This document shows positions 35,364 through 43,409 of a stretch of DNA of 57,609 nucleotides, one piece after another. Position 1 is the stretch's first letter, and the number at the start of each line of letters is the position of its first letter. The stretch lies in contig CAJWVI010000008.1 in NCBI GenBank assembly GCA_913048115.1, positions 1 through 57,609 on the forward strand, given 5' to 3'. Position numbers and translations under genes: made by a program. The stretch comes from an uncultured Flavobacteriaceae bacterium. GTDB lineage: Bacteria > Bacteroidota > Bacteroidia > Flavobacteriales > Flavobacteriaceae. The notes under the pieces were generated by a model. That model saw only the letters and a list, made by a program, of their open reading frames with translations. It was not told the DNA's origin and did no database searches.

Positions 35364-36641
35364 TTAATAGGTTCTGTTTACGTCAAAATTTTCTAGATTA
35401 TCGGCAATGCGCTTTAGAAAAGAGCCTGCTAGATATCCATCTACAATTCTATGGTCAAAAGAAAGTGAGAGATACATCATACTTCGTATTTCAATAGAAT
35501 CACCCTGGGGTCTTTCCATCACCTCGGCACGTTTTTTTATAATCCCTGTTGCAAGAATAGCTGCTTCTGGTTGGTTAATAATTGGTGTACCCATTAAACT
35601 TCCAAAGGTTCCCACATTACTAATAGTAAAGGTACCTCCTTTAATGTCATCACCTTTTAAGGTTCCTGAACGAGATTTTCCTACCAACTCATTTGTAGCT
35701 GTTGCAAGGCCTTTTAAATCTTTTTTATCTGCATTTTTAACCACAGGTACAATTAAATTACCTGAGGGTAAGGCAGTTGCCATTCCAATATTAATTTCTT
35801 CTTTTACAATAATATTTTTCCCATCTAGTGATGCATTAATCATAGGAAACTCTTTAATAGCGTTTGCTACTGCTTCAATAAACAAAGGAGTAAAGGTTAA
35901 CTTCTCTCCATGTGCTTGCTTAAAAAGCATTTTATGTGCACTGCGCCAAGCAACCATATTGGTTAAGTCTGCCTCCACATAAGCTGTTACATGTGGCGAA
36001 GTGTGTTTACTATAGACCATATGGTCTGCAATCATTTCTCGCATGCGGTCCATCTCAATGATCTTTCCGGTACCTTTATCAAATTTTAAATCTGGTATGC
36101 TATAGCCGGTGTTTGATAAAACCGCTTGGGCAAACTGAAAAGGCCTCCCCGCTTGCAAATAACTTGAAATATCACTTTTACGTAAACGCCCCTCTTTTCC
36201 AGTTCCTGTAATACGCGCTAGTTCTTCATAACTAATATGATGCTTTCTAGCCATGCTGTCTACTAATGGTGAGACAAAAACATTTTCGTTCACCTTGAAA
36301 GAAGTTGGACTAGGTATGGTTTTTTTAGGGGTACTTATAGATTTAGTTACTTCTTTCGAAGAGGTCTTTTCTACAGTTTTTTTCGAGATAGATCCCTCAT
36401 TAGACAATGATAATAAAGCAATAGCCTGCCCTACTGGAACTATATCATTAACGGCTGCTTGATGAGACACCATAATTCCTGCAGCTGGAGCAGGAACTTC
36501 ATTATCTACTTTATCTGTGGCAACCTCAACAAGTATATCGCCTTGATCAAAAGATTCTCCTTCTTGCACCAACCAATTAAGGATTGTGCCTTCAGTAATA
36601 CTTTCTCCCATCTTGGGCATATTAAATGCTGTTTCGCTCAT
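35364..36641 (-). CDS. 2-oxoacid dehydrogenase E2 (dihydrolipoamide acyltransferase)
   Basis: The 425-aa core protein has one lipoyl domain (1-76; lipoylated Lys44 in EVATDKVDNEV) and a Pro/Ser/Lys-rich linker. A peripheral-subunit-binding domain (about 122-160, VSPLVDSMARKHHISYEEL) precedes a catalytic acyltransferase domain (about 195-425) ending in FDHRIVDG with His397 and Asp401. TISNVGTFGS is the other family signature. It precedes E1, and the two form a unit. Lipoyl attachment depends on lipA at 7.8 kb. No E3 gene is in the window. Confidence 0.93.
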   Translation of the reverse strand: MSETAFNMPKMGESITEGTILNWLVQEGESFDQGDILVEVATDKVDNEVPAPAAGIMVSHQAAVNDIVPVGQAIALLSLSNEGSISKKTVEKTSSKEVTKSISTPKKTIPSPTSFKVNENVFVSPLVDSMARKHHISYEELARITGTGKEGRLRKSDISSYLQAGRPFQFAQAVLSNTGYSIPDLKFDKGTGKIIEMDRMREMIADHMVYSKHTSPHVTAYVEADLTNMVAWRSAHKMLFKQAHGEKLTFTPLFIEAVANAIKEFPMINASLDGKNIIVKEEINIGMATALPSGNLIVPVVKNADKKDLKGLATATNELVGKSRSGTLKGDDIKGGTFTISNVGTFGSLMGTPIINQPEAAILATGIIKKRAEVMERPQGDSIEIRSMMYLSLSFDHRIVDGYLAGSFLKRIADNLENFDVNRTY

Positions 36642-36804
36642 AGGTACATTCTTGATTTATATAATTTATAAAAATACAAAAAGAGCTATTTAAAAAGGAA
36701 GTATTAACTGCCTTAAAGTCATAAACTAGTGTTTTATTCTTATTTATAACAAAAAACATATTATTTATTCTATTTTTACAGCATATTAACCGAATAAACA
36801 GCAA
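36642..36804. promoter_or_regulatory. Shared divergent regulatory region, E2/E1 and Lrp-type regulator
   Basis: These 163 nt are very AT-rich. On the plus strand TATTTTTA (36771-36778) is a near-consensus -7 box 26 nt before the regulator start. No perfect TAnnTTTG is seen toward E2. The arrangement suits autoregulation and control of the dehydrogenase by the divergent regulator. Confidence 0.4.
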
Positions 36805-37278
36805 ATGAAACTTGACTTAACTGATGTTGCAATCCTTAAAGCGCTACAAAAAGACTCTAACAGAACCGTGAAAAGTCTTGCTGAAGATTTAAAAAGATCT
36901 ACAACACCTGTTTTTGAACGCATAAAAAAACTAGAACGGGAGGGATATATTAAAGGATATTCTGCTCGATTAAACCCAAAAAAGCTAGGGCTAAAACAAA
37001 CAGTATTTGTTGCAATTACACTGCAAGGACATACACGTACTTACTTAGAGAAATTTGTAAAAAAAATAAATGACTTCCCAGAAGTAGTTGAGTGCCATAG
37101 AGTTAGCGGGACATTTGATTATTTGCTAAAACTAATCGTAGAAGACATTGAAGCCTATGAGACTTTTATCATCACCAAACTCACATTACTTCCTTATCTA
37201 GGAAACGTTCAAAGCCTTATCACACTCTCTACGGGAAAGGAAATCAATGAGGTAGACCTTAGCCACCTAAACTCATAA
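36805..37278 (+). CDS. Lrp/AsnC-family transcriptional regulator
   Basis: The 157-aa protein has an N-terminal winged helix-turn-helix (about 5-55, VAILKALQKDSNRTVKSLAEDL, TTPVFERIKKLEREGYIKGY) and the C-terminal ligand-sensing RAM domain (about 68-150, VFVAITLQGH, VVECHRVSGTFDYLLKLIVED). Such regulators usually sense amino acids. It is divergent from the E2/E1 genes across 163 nt, like BkdR-type regulators of branched-chain 2-oxoacid dehydrogenase. The link to these targets is inferred from position only. Confidence 0.9.
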   Translation: MKLDLTDVAILKALQKDSNRTVKSLAEDLKRSTTPVFERIKKLEREGYIKGYSARLNPKKLGLKQTVFVAITLQGHTRTYLEKFVKKINDFPEVVECHRVSGTFDYLLKLIVEDIEAYETFIITKLTLLPYLGNVQSLITLSTGKEINEVDLSHLNS

Positions 37279-37363
37279 AATACTGCCGAGTCTCTTACTA
37301 AGCAGTGAAACATATTGTAATTAAAAGGATTTTAGTACATTTAGGTATCTTTAACTAATGAGC

Positions 37364-38173
37364 ATGAAACTAACATTTTCATATATTTTTTTGTTTTTCG
37401 CTACAATTTTGTGGGCGCAAGAAGAGGAAAAAAGGTTTTCCTTATATTTTGAAAATGACAAGGCACTCATCACACAACAACATAGTATTATTCTTGATAG
37501 CATAAAAAAAATAGACAACAAAGACAAACTTGATGTACACATAAAGGGATACACAAATAGTGTTGGAGATGAAGACTACAATCTTAACCTTTCTCAAAGC
37601 AGGGCAACTAATGTCACTAACAAACTACGTGAGTTCACCATCATTTCATCTCAGGGATATGGAGAACTAGAAAGTGATGCAGAAATAAACAGACGTGTAG
37701 ATATTTTTATACACTTTAAAAAAAACCATATAAAAGTAGAAGGAGAGGTTGTTATTAAACCTAATAAAAAAGAAATAGCGCCGCAGTACGCCAAGGTATT
37801 TAAGGGCGGTGATAAAATCACCATCGAAGGAATTATGTTCTACCAAGACAGAGATGTCATGATAAATGAAAGCAAGAAGGCGTTAAAAAAACTCTTGCTC
37901 TTTTTGCAACAAAACCCAAACATGACATTTAAACTTCTGGGACACATTTGTTGTGGAGACCCAAATAACCCCAATAGAGATTTTATAAATGTTAGAACAG
38001 GAAAAAATGATTTAAGCGAAGCTAGAGCAAAATATGTGTATAATTATCTTGTAAGAAATGGTATTAACAGAAATAGAATGAGCTATAAAGGAATGGCTTT
38101 TAGACAACCAACAGGTAGAAACAACATTAAAGATAGACGTGTAGAAATTGAGATTATTTCTATTAGTTATTAG
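37364..38173 (+). CDS. Exported protein with two OmpA-like domains
   Basis: The 269-aa protein has a signal peptide ending near ILWAQ. Two OmpA C-terminal-like (peptidoglycan-binding) modules follow: about 24-117 (GYTNSVGDEDYNLNLSQSRA, INRRVDIFI) and about 154-269 (LLGHICCGDP, DLSEARAKYVYNYL, DRRVEIEI). Both keep the double-Arg ending. There is no beta-barrel, so it is probably a soluble or anchored periplasmic cell-wall binder. An ATG at 37358 is also possible. I prefer 37364 because TATCTTTA (37346-37353) would put the transcript start near 37360. Confidence 0.8.
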   Translation: MKLTFSYIFLFFATILWAQEEEKRFSLYFENDKALITQQHSIILDSIKKIDNKDKLDVHIKGYTNSVGDEDYNLNLSQSRATNVTNKLREFTIISSQGYGELESDAEINRRVDIFIHFKKNHIKVEGEVVIKPNKKEIAPQYAKVFKGGDKITIEGIMFYQDRDVMINESKKALKKLLLFLQQNPNMTFKLLGHICCGDPNNPNRDFINVRTGKNDLSEARAKYVYNYLVRNGINRNRMSYKGMAFRQPTGRNNIKDRRVEIEIISISY

Positions 38174-38174
38174 A

Positions 38175-39680
38175 TTATCGTGTTCTCCAAAAGAAAGGCG
38201 TAAACAAGATTAATACTGTAAATAATTCTAACCTCCCTATTAACATTAAAAAAGTAGCCCACCATTTTGCCAAGCTAGGCAAATCTGCATAGGTATGCAC
38301 TGGCCCAAGATCTCCTATAGCTGGACCAACATTACCCAAGGTAGATGCTGCTGCCCCTAATGCGGTTTTAAAGTCAAGACCAAGCACAGAGAAAACAATA
38401 ACACCAATTATAAAAGATAACATATACAAGATGAAGAATCCAAGAATATTAAAAACAATAGGCCGCTTAACGGCTCTTGTGTTATAACGAACAGGTAAAA
38501 TTGCATTAGGATGTAAGGTGCGTTTAAATTCTAAAACTCCATTTTTAATCATAATTAAATGGCGCACGATTTTTATACCACCAGAAGTAGAACCAGAAGA
38601 GCCTCCTAAAAACATTAAACCAAAAATTGTAACGGTAAGAATAGGAGTCCATATAGCATAATCTGCTGTCACAAAACCTGTAGTGGTAACAATGGCTAAT
38701 ATCTGAAATAGAGCATGTCGTAAACTTGACTCTAACTCACCCCAAACCATAGGGTGTACTATACTACTTGCAGTGAGGTCGACATTAAAATAAATAACTA
38801 CCGCAAAAATAGCCGTAAGAGAAGTAACTATTATAACATAAGAGGTAAATTCTTCGTCTCTAAATATTTTAGAAAACTTACGCTTAAAAGCAAAATAACT
38901 TAACACAAAGTTTGCACCAGCAAGGAACATAAAAAAGATAATAATATATTGTATTAATGGCGTGTCATTCCAAAATGCAATACTCGTGTTTTTGGTAGAA
39001 AAACCTCCTGTACTTAAGGTACTTAACGAATGGTTGATCGCATCAAAAAAGCTCATGCCCGCTAAGCTCAACAACAAGGTTTCTGCAGCAGTATACCCTA
39101 CATATATTAACCACAATCGTTTTGCTGTGTCGGTAATTCTTGGGTGTAATTTATCACCTCCAGGGCCTGGTGCTTCAGCAGCAAACAACTGCATGCCTCC
39201 AATACCTAGTAGCGGTAATATTGCTACAGCCAAAACAATAATACCCATACCCCCAATCCAGTGGGTAATACTTCTCCAAAACAAAACACCTTCGGGAAGG
39301 CGCTCTACATCTTTCAAAATACTTGCACCCGTTGTAGAGTACCCGCTCATTGTTTCAAAAAAAGCATTTGTAAAAGAAGGAATCGCACCCGTAAAAAGAT
39401 ATGGTAATGTACCTGTTAGAGACATAATAACCCACCCCAAAGCAACTACAATATAGCCGTCTTTTTTATGCAGCTCTTTTTTATGTTTTCTAGTTAAAAA
39501 CATAATCAAGCCACCTGCTGCCAAGGTGACAAACCCAGAAAGCATCATTTGTTGTAGCACACCATCTTTATAAACGGCACTCATAATTGAGGCTATTAGC
39601 ATAAAAGAGCCATTTACAACCAAGAGCAGCCCCATGATATGCGCAATGATTTTATGATTTATTTTTTTGAAAAAACTCAT
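38175..39680 (-). CDS. trkH: Trk-type potassium uptake, membrane subunit
   Basis: Potassium-translocating subunit of 501 aa, with about ten hydrophobic helices and four selectivity loops: GYSTTGASI, STGGFST, TTTGFVT and STLGNVGPA. The start at 39680 (MSFFKKINHKI) shares one base with the trkA stop (TAATG); longer readings run into trkA. It is the second gene of the trkA-trkH pair and works with the cytoplasmic gating ring formed by TrkA. Confidence 0.93.
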   Translation of the reverse strand: MSFFKKINHKIIAHIMGLLLVVNGSFMLIASIMSAVYKDGVLQQMMLSGFVTLAAGGLIMFLTRKHKKELHKKDGYIVVALGWVIMSLTGTLPYLFTGAIPSFTNAFFETMSGYSTTGASILKDVERLPEGVLFWRSITHWIGGMGIIVLAVAILPLLGIGGMQLFAAEAPGPGGDKLHPRITDTAKRLWLIYVGYTAAETLLLSLAGMSFFDAINHSLSTLSTGGFSTKNTSIAFWNDTPLIQYIIIFFMFLAGANFVLSYFAFKRKFSKIFRDEEFTSYVIIVTSLTAIFAVVIYFNVDLTASSIVHPMVWGELESSLRHALFQILAIVTTTGFVTADYAIWTPILTVTIFGLMFLGGSSGSTSGGIKIVRHLIMIKNGVLEFKRTLHPNAILPVRYNTRAVKRPIVFNILGFFILYMLSFIIGVIVFSVLGLDFKTALGAAASTLGNVGPAIGDLGPVHTYADLPSLAKWWATFLMLIGRLELFTVLILFTPFFWRTR

Positions 39681-41029
39681 TACACAAAGAGTTTTTCTAC
39701 TTTGCTTATAGCTTGTGGTAAGCAACACACAACAACACGGTCACCACTTTCAATTTTAAAATCGCCCAGTGCAATACACCCTTCGCCATCACGAACAACA
39801 CCTCCAATTATAGCAGATCTAGGAATATCAATATCACGTATTATTTTATTTGCAACTTTAGAAGAAGGTGTTACTACAAATTCTAGTAACTCTGCGTTCA
39901 TGTTATTTAATTTGGTCATTGCAACCACCTCACCCTTGCGTATGTACCTGAAAATATTATTTGCCGCTAGTAGTTTCTTGTTAATTAAGGTATCTATGCC
40001 AATAGAGTGAGATAATTGAAAGTAGTCCATGTTTTCTACCAAGGCGATGGTTTTCTTAACTCCTTTTGATTTTGCCACCAAACAAGACATAATATTGGTT
40101 TCACTATTTCCTGTTACAGAGATAAATGCATCCATATCTTGTATGTCTTCTTCTAGTAGTAAATCTACATTTCTACCATCTCCATTAATAACTAAGCAGC
40201 TTGGTATGTCATCAGCAATTTCAAAAGCTTTCTCTTTATCGTTTTCAATAAGTTTTACATTAAATTTATTTTTGCATAAATCATTCGCGGTCTTGTAGCC
40301 AATATTACTACCCCCTAAAATCATAACGTTACGTATATCATGACGCTCAATACCCGTTAGTTTATAAATTTCATCAACACCTTCTTTGGTGGTTACAAAA
40401 TAGACCTGGTCACCCTCTTTAAATTGCGTATCTCCTCTTGGAATAACGGTATACTGAGTCCCATATCGCTGCATAGCAATAGGCACGTACTTTAAATTAG
40501 GAAAAACACTAGCAACTTCTCTTACTGTTTTGTCTACAAAACTATTGGTTCGGTTTAAGTGCAAACCAATCATGGTAAGTGCACCACCCTCAAACTCATA
40601 GGTGTCGTTAAAGGCACTTTGGTTAAGTAGTAATTCTATTTCATTGGCTGCCAAAGATTCTGGTGAGATTAACTCATCAATACCAAATTCAGTAAATCCA
40701 ACCTCATCTTTACGATCTATAAACTCTGTGTTTGAAATTCTTGCAATGGTACGCTTGGCCCCTAATTGTTTTGCAAGAACGCACACTGTTATATTGGTAG
40801 TCTCTGAGGATGTAACAGCAATAACTAAATCTGTCTCAACAACGTTACTATCTTCTAACACTTTGATAGAAGTAGCATCCCCACGTACTACCCGTATGTC
40901 AAGATGGGTATCTGCATATGACAAAGAATCTCTATTGTTGTCAATTAATGTGATGTCCTGAGATTCAAAAGAGAGTAGTTTTGCTAAATGGAATCCTACT
41001 TCACCTGCACCAGCAATTATAATTTTCAT
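39680..41029 (-). CDS. trkA: Trk potassium uptake regulator, NAD-binding
   Basis: The 449-aa cytoplasmic gating protein has two RCK_N/RCK_C repeats. The first begins MKIIIAGAGEVGFHLAKLL with acidic LIDNN. The second is near residue 231, VMILGGSNIGYKTAND with LIENDKEKA. Each is followed by a C-lobe. I start at 41029 because the GxGxxG strand should begin at the N terminus. TACATTTG (minus, 41052-41059) is a perfect -7 box 22 nt upstream. Translation is coupled to trkH. Confidence 0.94.
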   Translation of the reverse strand: MKIIIAGAGEVGFHLAKLLSFESQDITLIDNNRDSLSYADTHLDIRVVRGDATSIKVLEDSNVVETDLVIAVTSSETTNITVCVLAKQLGAKRTIARISNTEFIDRKDEVGFTEFGIDELISPESLAANEIELLLNQSAFNDTYEFEGGALTMIGLHLNRTNSFVDKTVREVASVFPNLKYVPIAMQRYGTQYTVIPRGDTQFKEGDQVYFVTTKEGVDEIYKLTGIERHDIRNVMILGGSNIGYKTANDLCKNKFNVKLIENDKEKAFEIADDIPSCLVINGDGRNVDLLLEEDIQDMDAFISVTGNSETNIMSCLVAKSKGVKKTIALVENMDYFQLSHSIGIDTLINKKLLAANNIFRYIRKGEVVAMTKLNNMNAELLEFVVTPSSKVANKIIRDIDIPRSAIIGGVVRDGEGCIALGDFKIESGDRVVVCCLPQAISKVEKLFV

Positions 41030-41051
41030 AAGAATAGTTAGAAATACAATG

Positions 41052-41059
41052 CAAATGTA
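41052..41059 (-). promoter_or_regulatory. -7 promoter box of trkA-trkH
   Basis: CAAATGTA reads TACATTTG on the minus strand, 22 nt before trkA. A TTG at 41076-41078 (minus strand) lies 16 nt further upstream as a possible -33 element. Confidence 0.55.
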
Positions 41060-41198
41060 TTGAAATTTTAAATCACAATAGACACTCAAATTAGTATCTT
41101 CTAATTTCTGAAATATTCTATATTCAAAAAAGGAGTTTTATGGCAGTATTATTTTAAGATGGTGTTTCTAAATTTTAAAGTTTCAGAATAAAAAATGC

Positions 41199-41206
41199 TA
41201 TTTTTG
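41199..41206 (+). promoter_or_regulatory. -7 promoter box of ubiE/menG
   Basis: TATTTTTG, a perfect -7 match, ends 8 nt before the ATG at 41215, so the leader is very short. Confidence 0.55.
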
Positions 41207-41214
41207 CTCCCGAA

Positions 41215-41952
41215 ATGACAGCACAGAAAAAAGTAACTCCATATAAAGATTCTACCCGCAACAAAAAGGAGCAAGTAGAACAAATGTTTGACACAATATC
41301 AAACAAGTATGACGGTCTTAACAGAATCATATCATTAGGTACAGATCTAAAATGGCGCCGCAAGGTTCTAGCAATGGCCAAAAACCAAAAACCTGATAGC
41401 ATATTAGATGTTGCCACAGGAACTGGAGATTTAGCCATACAATTTGCTCAAAATATTCCTGCAAAAAAAATTATAGGTTTTGATATATCTGAAGGGATGC
41501 TATCTATGGCAAGAAAAAAAGTAGCCAATACCACCCTTGAGTCTAAAGTAGATTTTATTAAAGGGGATGGTGAACAGATGCCTTTTGAAGACTGTAGCTT
41601 TGATGTCATTACCGTATCTTTTGGAGTACGGAATTTTGAAAATCTAGAAAAAGGCCTTTCTGAAATACTGCGTGTTTTAAAAAAAGAAGGGCTCCTTATT
41701 ATATTAGAAACCTCTGTGCCTAAAAAGTTTCCTTTCAAACAAGGATATCACATATACAGCAAGAATATTTTACCATTGGTTGGTAGGTTGTTTAGTAGAG
41801 ACAAAGTTGCCTACACCTATTTAAGTGAAAGCGCCTCTGTTTTTCCTCACGGAGAAGCATTAAACAATATTTTAAGAAAAACTGGGTTTATAGAGGTACA
41901 ACATAAACCACAAACCTTTGGTGTAGCCACCATTTATAGCGCTACAAAATAG
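41215..41952 (+). CDS. ubiE: Demethylmenaquinone methyltransferase
   Basis: SAM-dependent C-methylation in menaquinone synthesis (MenG/UbiE family). The 245-aa protein has MFDTISNKYDGLNRIISLG, the SAM motif ILDVATGTGDLAIQFA (63-78), the second motif DVITVSFGVRNFEN, and a C-terminal family tail FGVATIYSATK. Menaquinone is the quinone expected in Flavobacteriaceae. porT follows after 1 nt. The pair is probably one transcript, although the functions differ. Confidence 0.95.
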   Translation: MTAQKKVTPYKDSTRNKKEQVEQMFDTISNKYDGLNRIISLGTDLKWRRKVLAMAKNQKPDSILDVATGTGDLAIQFAQNIPAKKIIGFDISEGMLSMARKKVANTTLESKVDFIKGDGEQMPFEDCSFDVITVSFGVRNFENLEKGLSEILRVLKKEGLLIILETSVPKKFPFKQGYHIYSKNILPLVGRLFSRDKVAYTYLSESASVFPHGEALNNILRKTGFIEVQHKPQTFGVATIYSATK

Positions 41953-41953
41953 C

Positions 41954-42661
41954 ATGAAAAAACTAATAATACTCCTGGCCTTAGGACTGCTCACTCAAAG
42001 TGTGCAAGCACAACTATTTAGTAGAGAACGCTTGTCTAATCTAGAAACCCGTGATGCCAAATTTTTAACTTGGGGCTATTTTTTAGGCTTTAATAGCTAT
42101 GATTTTAAAATTGAATATAACGGGGAGCTTGGTAATGCCAATACAGATGTTATTGTATCACCTACCACAGGCTTTAATGTGGGGCTTATTGGTGATATGC
42201 GCATTAACAAATACCTTAACCTTAGGCTAGAACCAGGACTTTATTTTACCCAGAGAAACCTATTTTTTCCAAGAATTGGCGATGAGATAGATGCCCTTCG
42301 TGAGGTAGAATCTACCTATATACACCTGCCATTGTTGCTGAAATTTAGCACCAAAAGGCTCAACAACTGGAAACCCTTTGTGGTGGGCGGGGTCTCTACT
42401 TCTTTAAACCTATCAAGTAACGAGAGAAATCCTGAAGACAATAGCTTAGGACAATTTAGAACATCGCGCATCACCAACTATTTTGAGCTTGGTTTTGGAG
42501 TAGATATCTATCTGTATTTCTTTAAATTCACTCCTTCTATTCGTGGTGTATTTGCTACTAGTAATGAACTTGTTCCAGACAATAACCCATTGAGTGAATA
42601 TACCTCAAACTTAAGCACAATAAATTCTCGTGGAATGTTTATTAATTTTACATTTCAGTAG
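41954..42661 (+). CDS. porT: T9SS-associated outer-membrane-type protein PorT
   Basis: The 235-aa protein has a signal peptide (about 1-19, ending VQAQ) and a small beta-barrel profile: alternating strands such as FLTWGYFLGFNSYDFKI, LNLRLEPGLYF, FVVGGVSTSLNL and SRGMFINFTFQ with a terminal aromatic. It matches the PorT family required for type IX secretion in Bacteroidota. A T9SS cargo sorting domain is seen at the far end of this window (57182 onward). The last 14 nt overlap the convergent RNA methyltransferase gene. Confidence 0.9.
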   Translation: MKKLIILLALGLLTQSVQAQLFSRERLSNLETRDAKFLTWGYFLGFNSYDFKIEYNGELGNANTDVIVSPTTGFNVGLIGDMRINKYLNLRLEPGLYFTQRNLFFPRIGDEIDALREVESTYIHLPLLLKFSTKRLNNWKPFVVGGVSTSLNLSSNERNPEDNSLGQFRTSRITNYFELGFGVDIYLYFFKFTPSIRGVFATSNELVPDNNPLSEYTSNLSTINSRGMFINFTFQ

Positions 42662-43409
42662 CACGCGCAAACTCACTTAAAAGTATTGCTGTAGCGGAGG
42701 CTACATTTAAACTCTCTGTATCCTGTATTGCTCCAAACTGAGGAATACTAATAGGATGTGTTGAAAAGTCTTGTATTTTTTGTGAAACGCCATTTGCCTC
42801 ATTACCCATAATAAGTATAGCATCACTAGGCAAAGGTGTATCGTACACATTAGCACCATCCATCATTGCAGTATAAACAGGTGCCCTTGACTGTTTTAAA
42901 TAGGCTTGAATGTCTAAATAATGTATAGGAAGCCTAGCTATAGAACCCATAGTTGCTTGTATTACTTTTGGGTTATAACAATCTACGGTATCTAGTGAGC
43001 ATACCAACTGGGTTACACCAAACCAATCACACAAACGTATTATAGTTCCTAAATTTCCAGGATCTCTCACGGCATCTAACACAAGGGTTAGCCCTACTTC
43101 TTGAAGAGGTTTAGAAGGGGGTATTTTAAAGAGAGCCAAAGAAGTGTTGGCTGTCGTTAAGCAACTAATTTTTTGAAGGTTTCTCTCTGAGATTTCACAA
43201 ATACCTTGCATGTTATCTCCCTCAAGAGAACTAAAATGAATATGAAGCTCCAGGTTTTCTTTAAGAAGCTCTCCAATTACCTTGGGACCTTCAGCAATAA
43301 AAAGACCTTCTTTGTTTCGGTACTTTTTTTGCTGTAGACTCGTTATTAGTTTTATTTGGCCTTTACTTATCAAATTATAGTATTTTTGATTATTAGATAA
43401 ACAACCCAC
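42648..43409 (-). CDS. SPOUT-type (TrmH-like) RNA 2'-O-methyltransferase
   Basis: The 253-aa protein has an N-terminal substrate-binding part (IKLITSLQQKKYRNKEGLFIAEG) and a SPOUT domain with NLGTIIRLCDWFG, LIMGNEANGVS and SLNVASATAILLSEFARA, forming the SAM knot. It probably modifies 23S rRNA, but the site is unknown. The start is uncertain: GTG at 43409 gives 253 aa, while TTG at 43373 gives a start closer to family norms. No ATG is available. It diverges from the TamL gene with essentially no space between the starts. Confidence 0.85.
   Translation of the reverse strand: MGCLSNNQKYYNLISKGQIKLITSLQQKKYRNKEGLFIAEGPKVIGELLKENLELHIHFSSLEGDNMQGICEISERNLQKISCLTTANTSLALFKIPPSKPLQEVGLTLVLDAVRDPGNLGTIIRLCDWFGVTQLVCSLDTVDCYNPKVIQATMGSIARLPIHYLDIQAYLKQSRAPVYTAMMDGANVYDTPLPSDAILIMGNEANGVSQKIQDFSTHPISIPQFGAIQDTESLNVASATAILLSEFARATEM
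43355..43388 (+). promoter_or_regulatory. Bacteroidota-type promoter of tamL
   Basis: TTTG (43355-43358) and a perfect TATTTTTG (43381-43388) are separated by 22 nt. The -7 box ends 21 nt before the TTG start at 43410 and lies within the 5' part of the divergent RNA methyltransferase gene. Confidence 0.6.

Noticed and set aside
35407-35982. Plus-strand open frame of 191 codons inside the E2 gene
   Set aside because: It is antisense to the catalytic domain of E2, which is intact, and the antisense reading resembles no known family.
38962-39456. Plus-strand open frame inside trkH
   Set aside because: Antisense shadow of a clear TrkH with all four selectivity loops.
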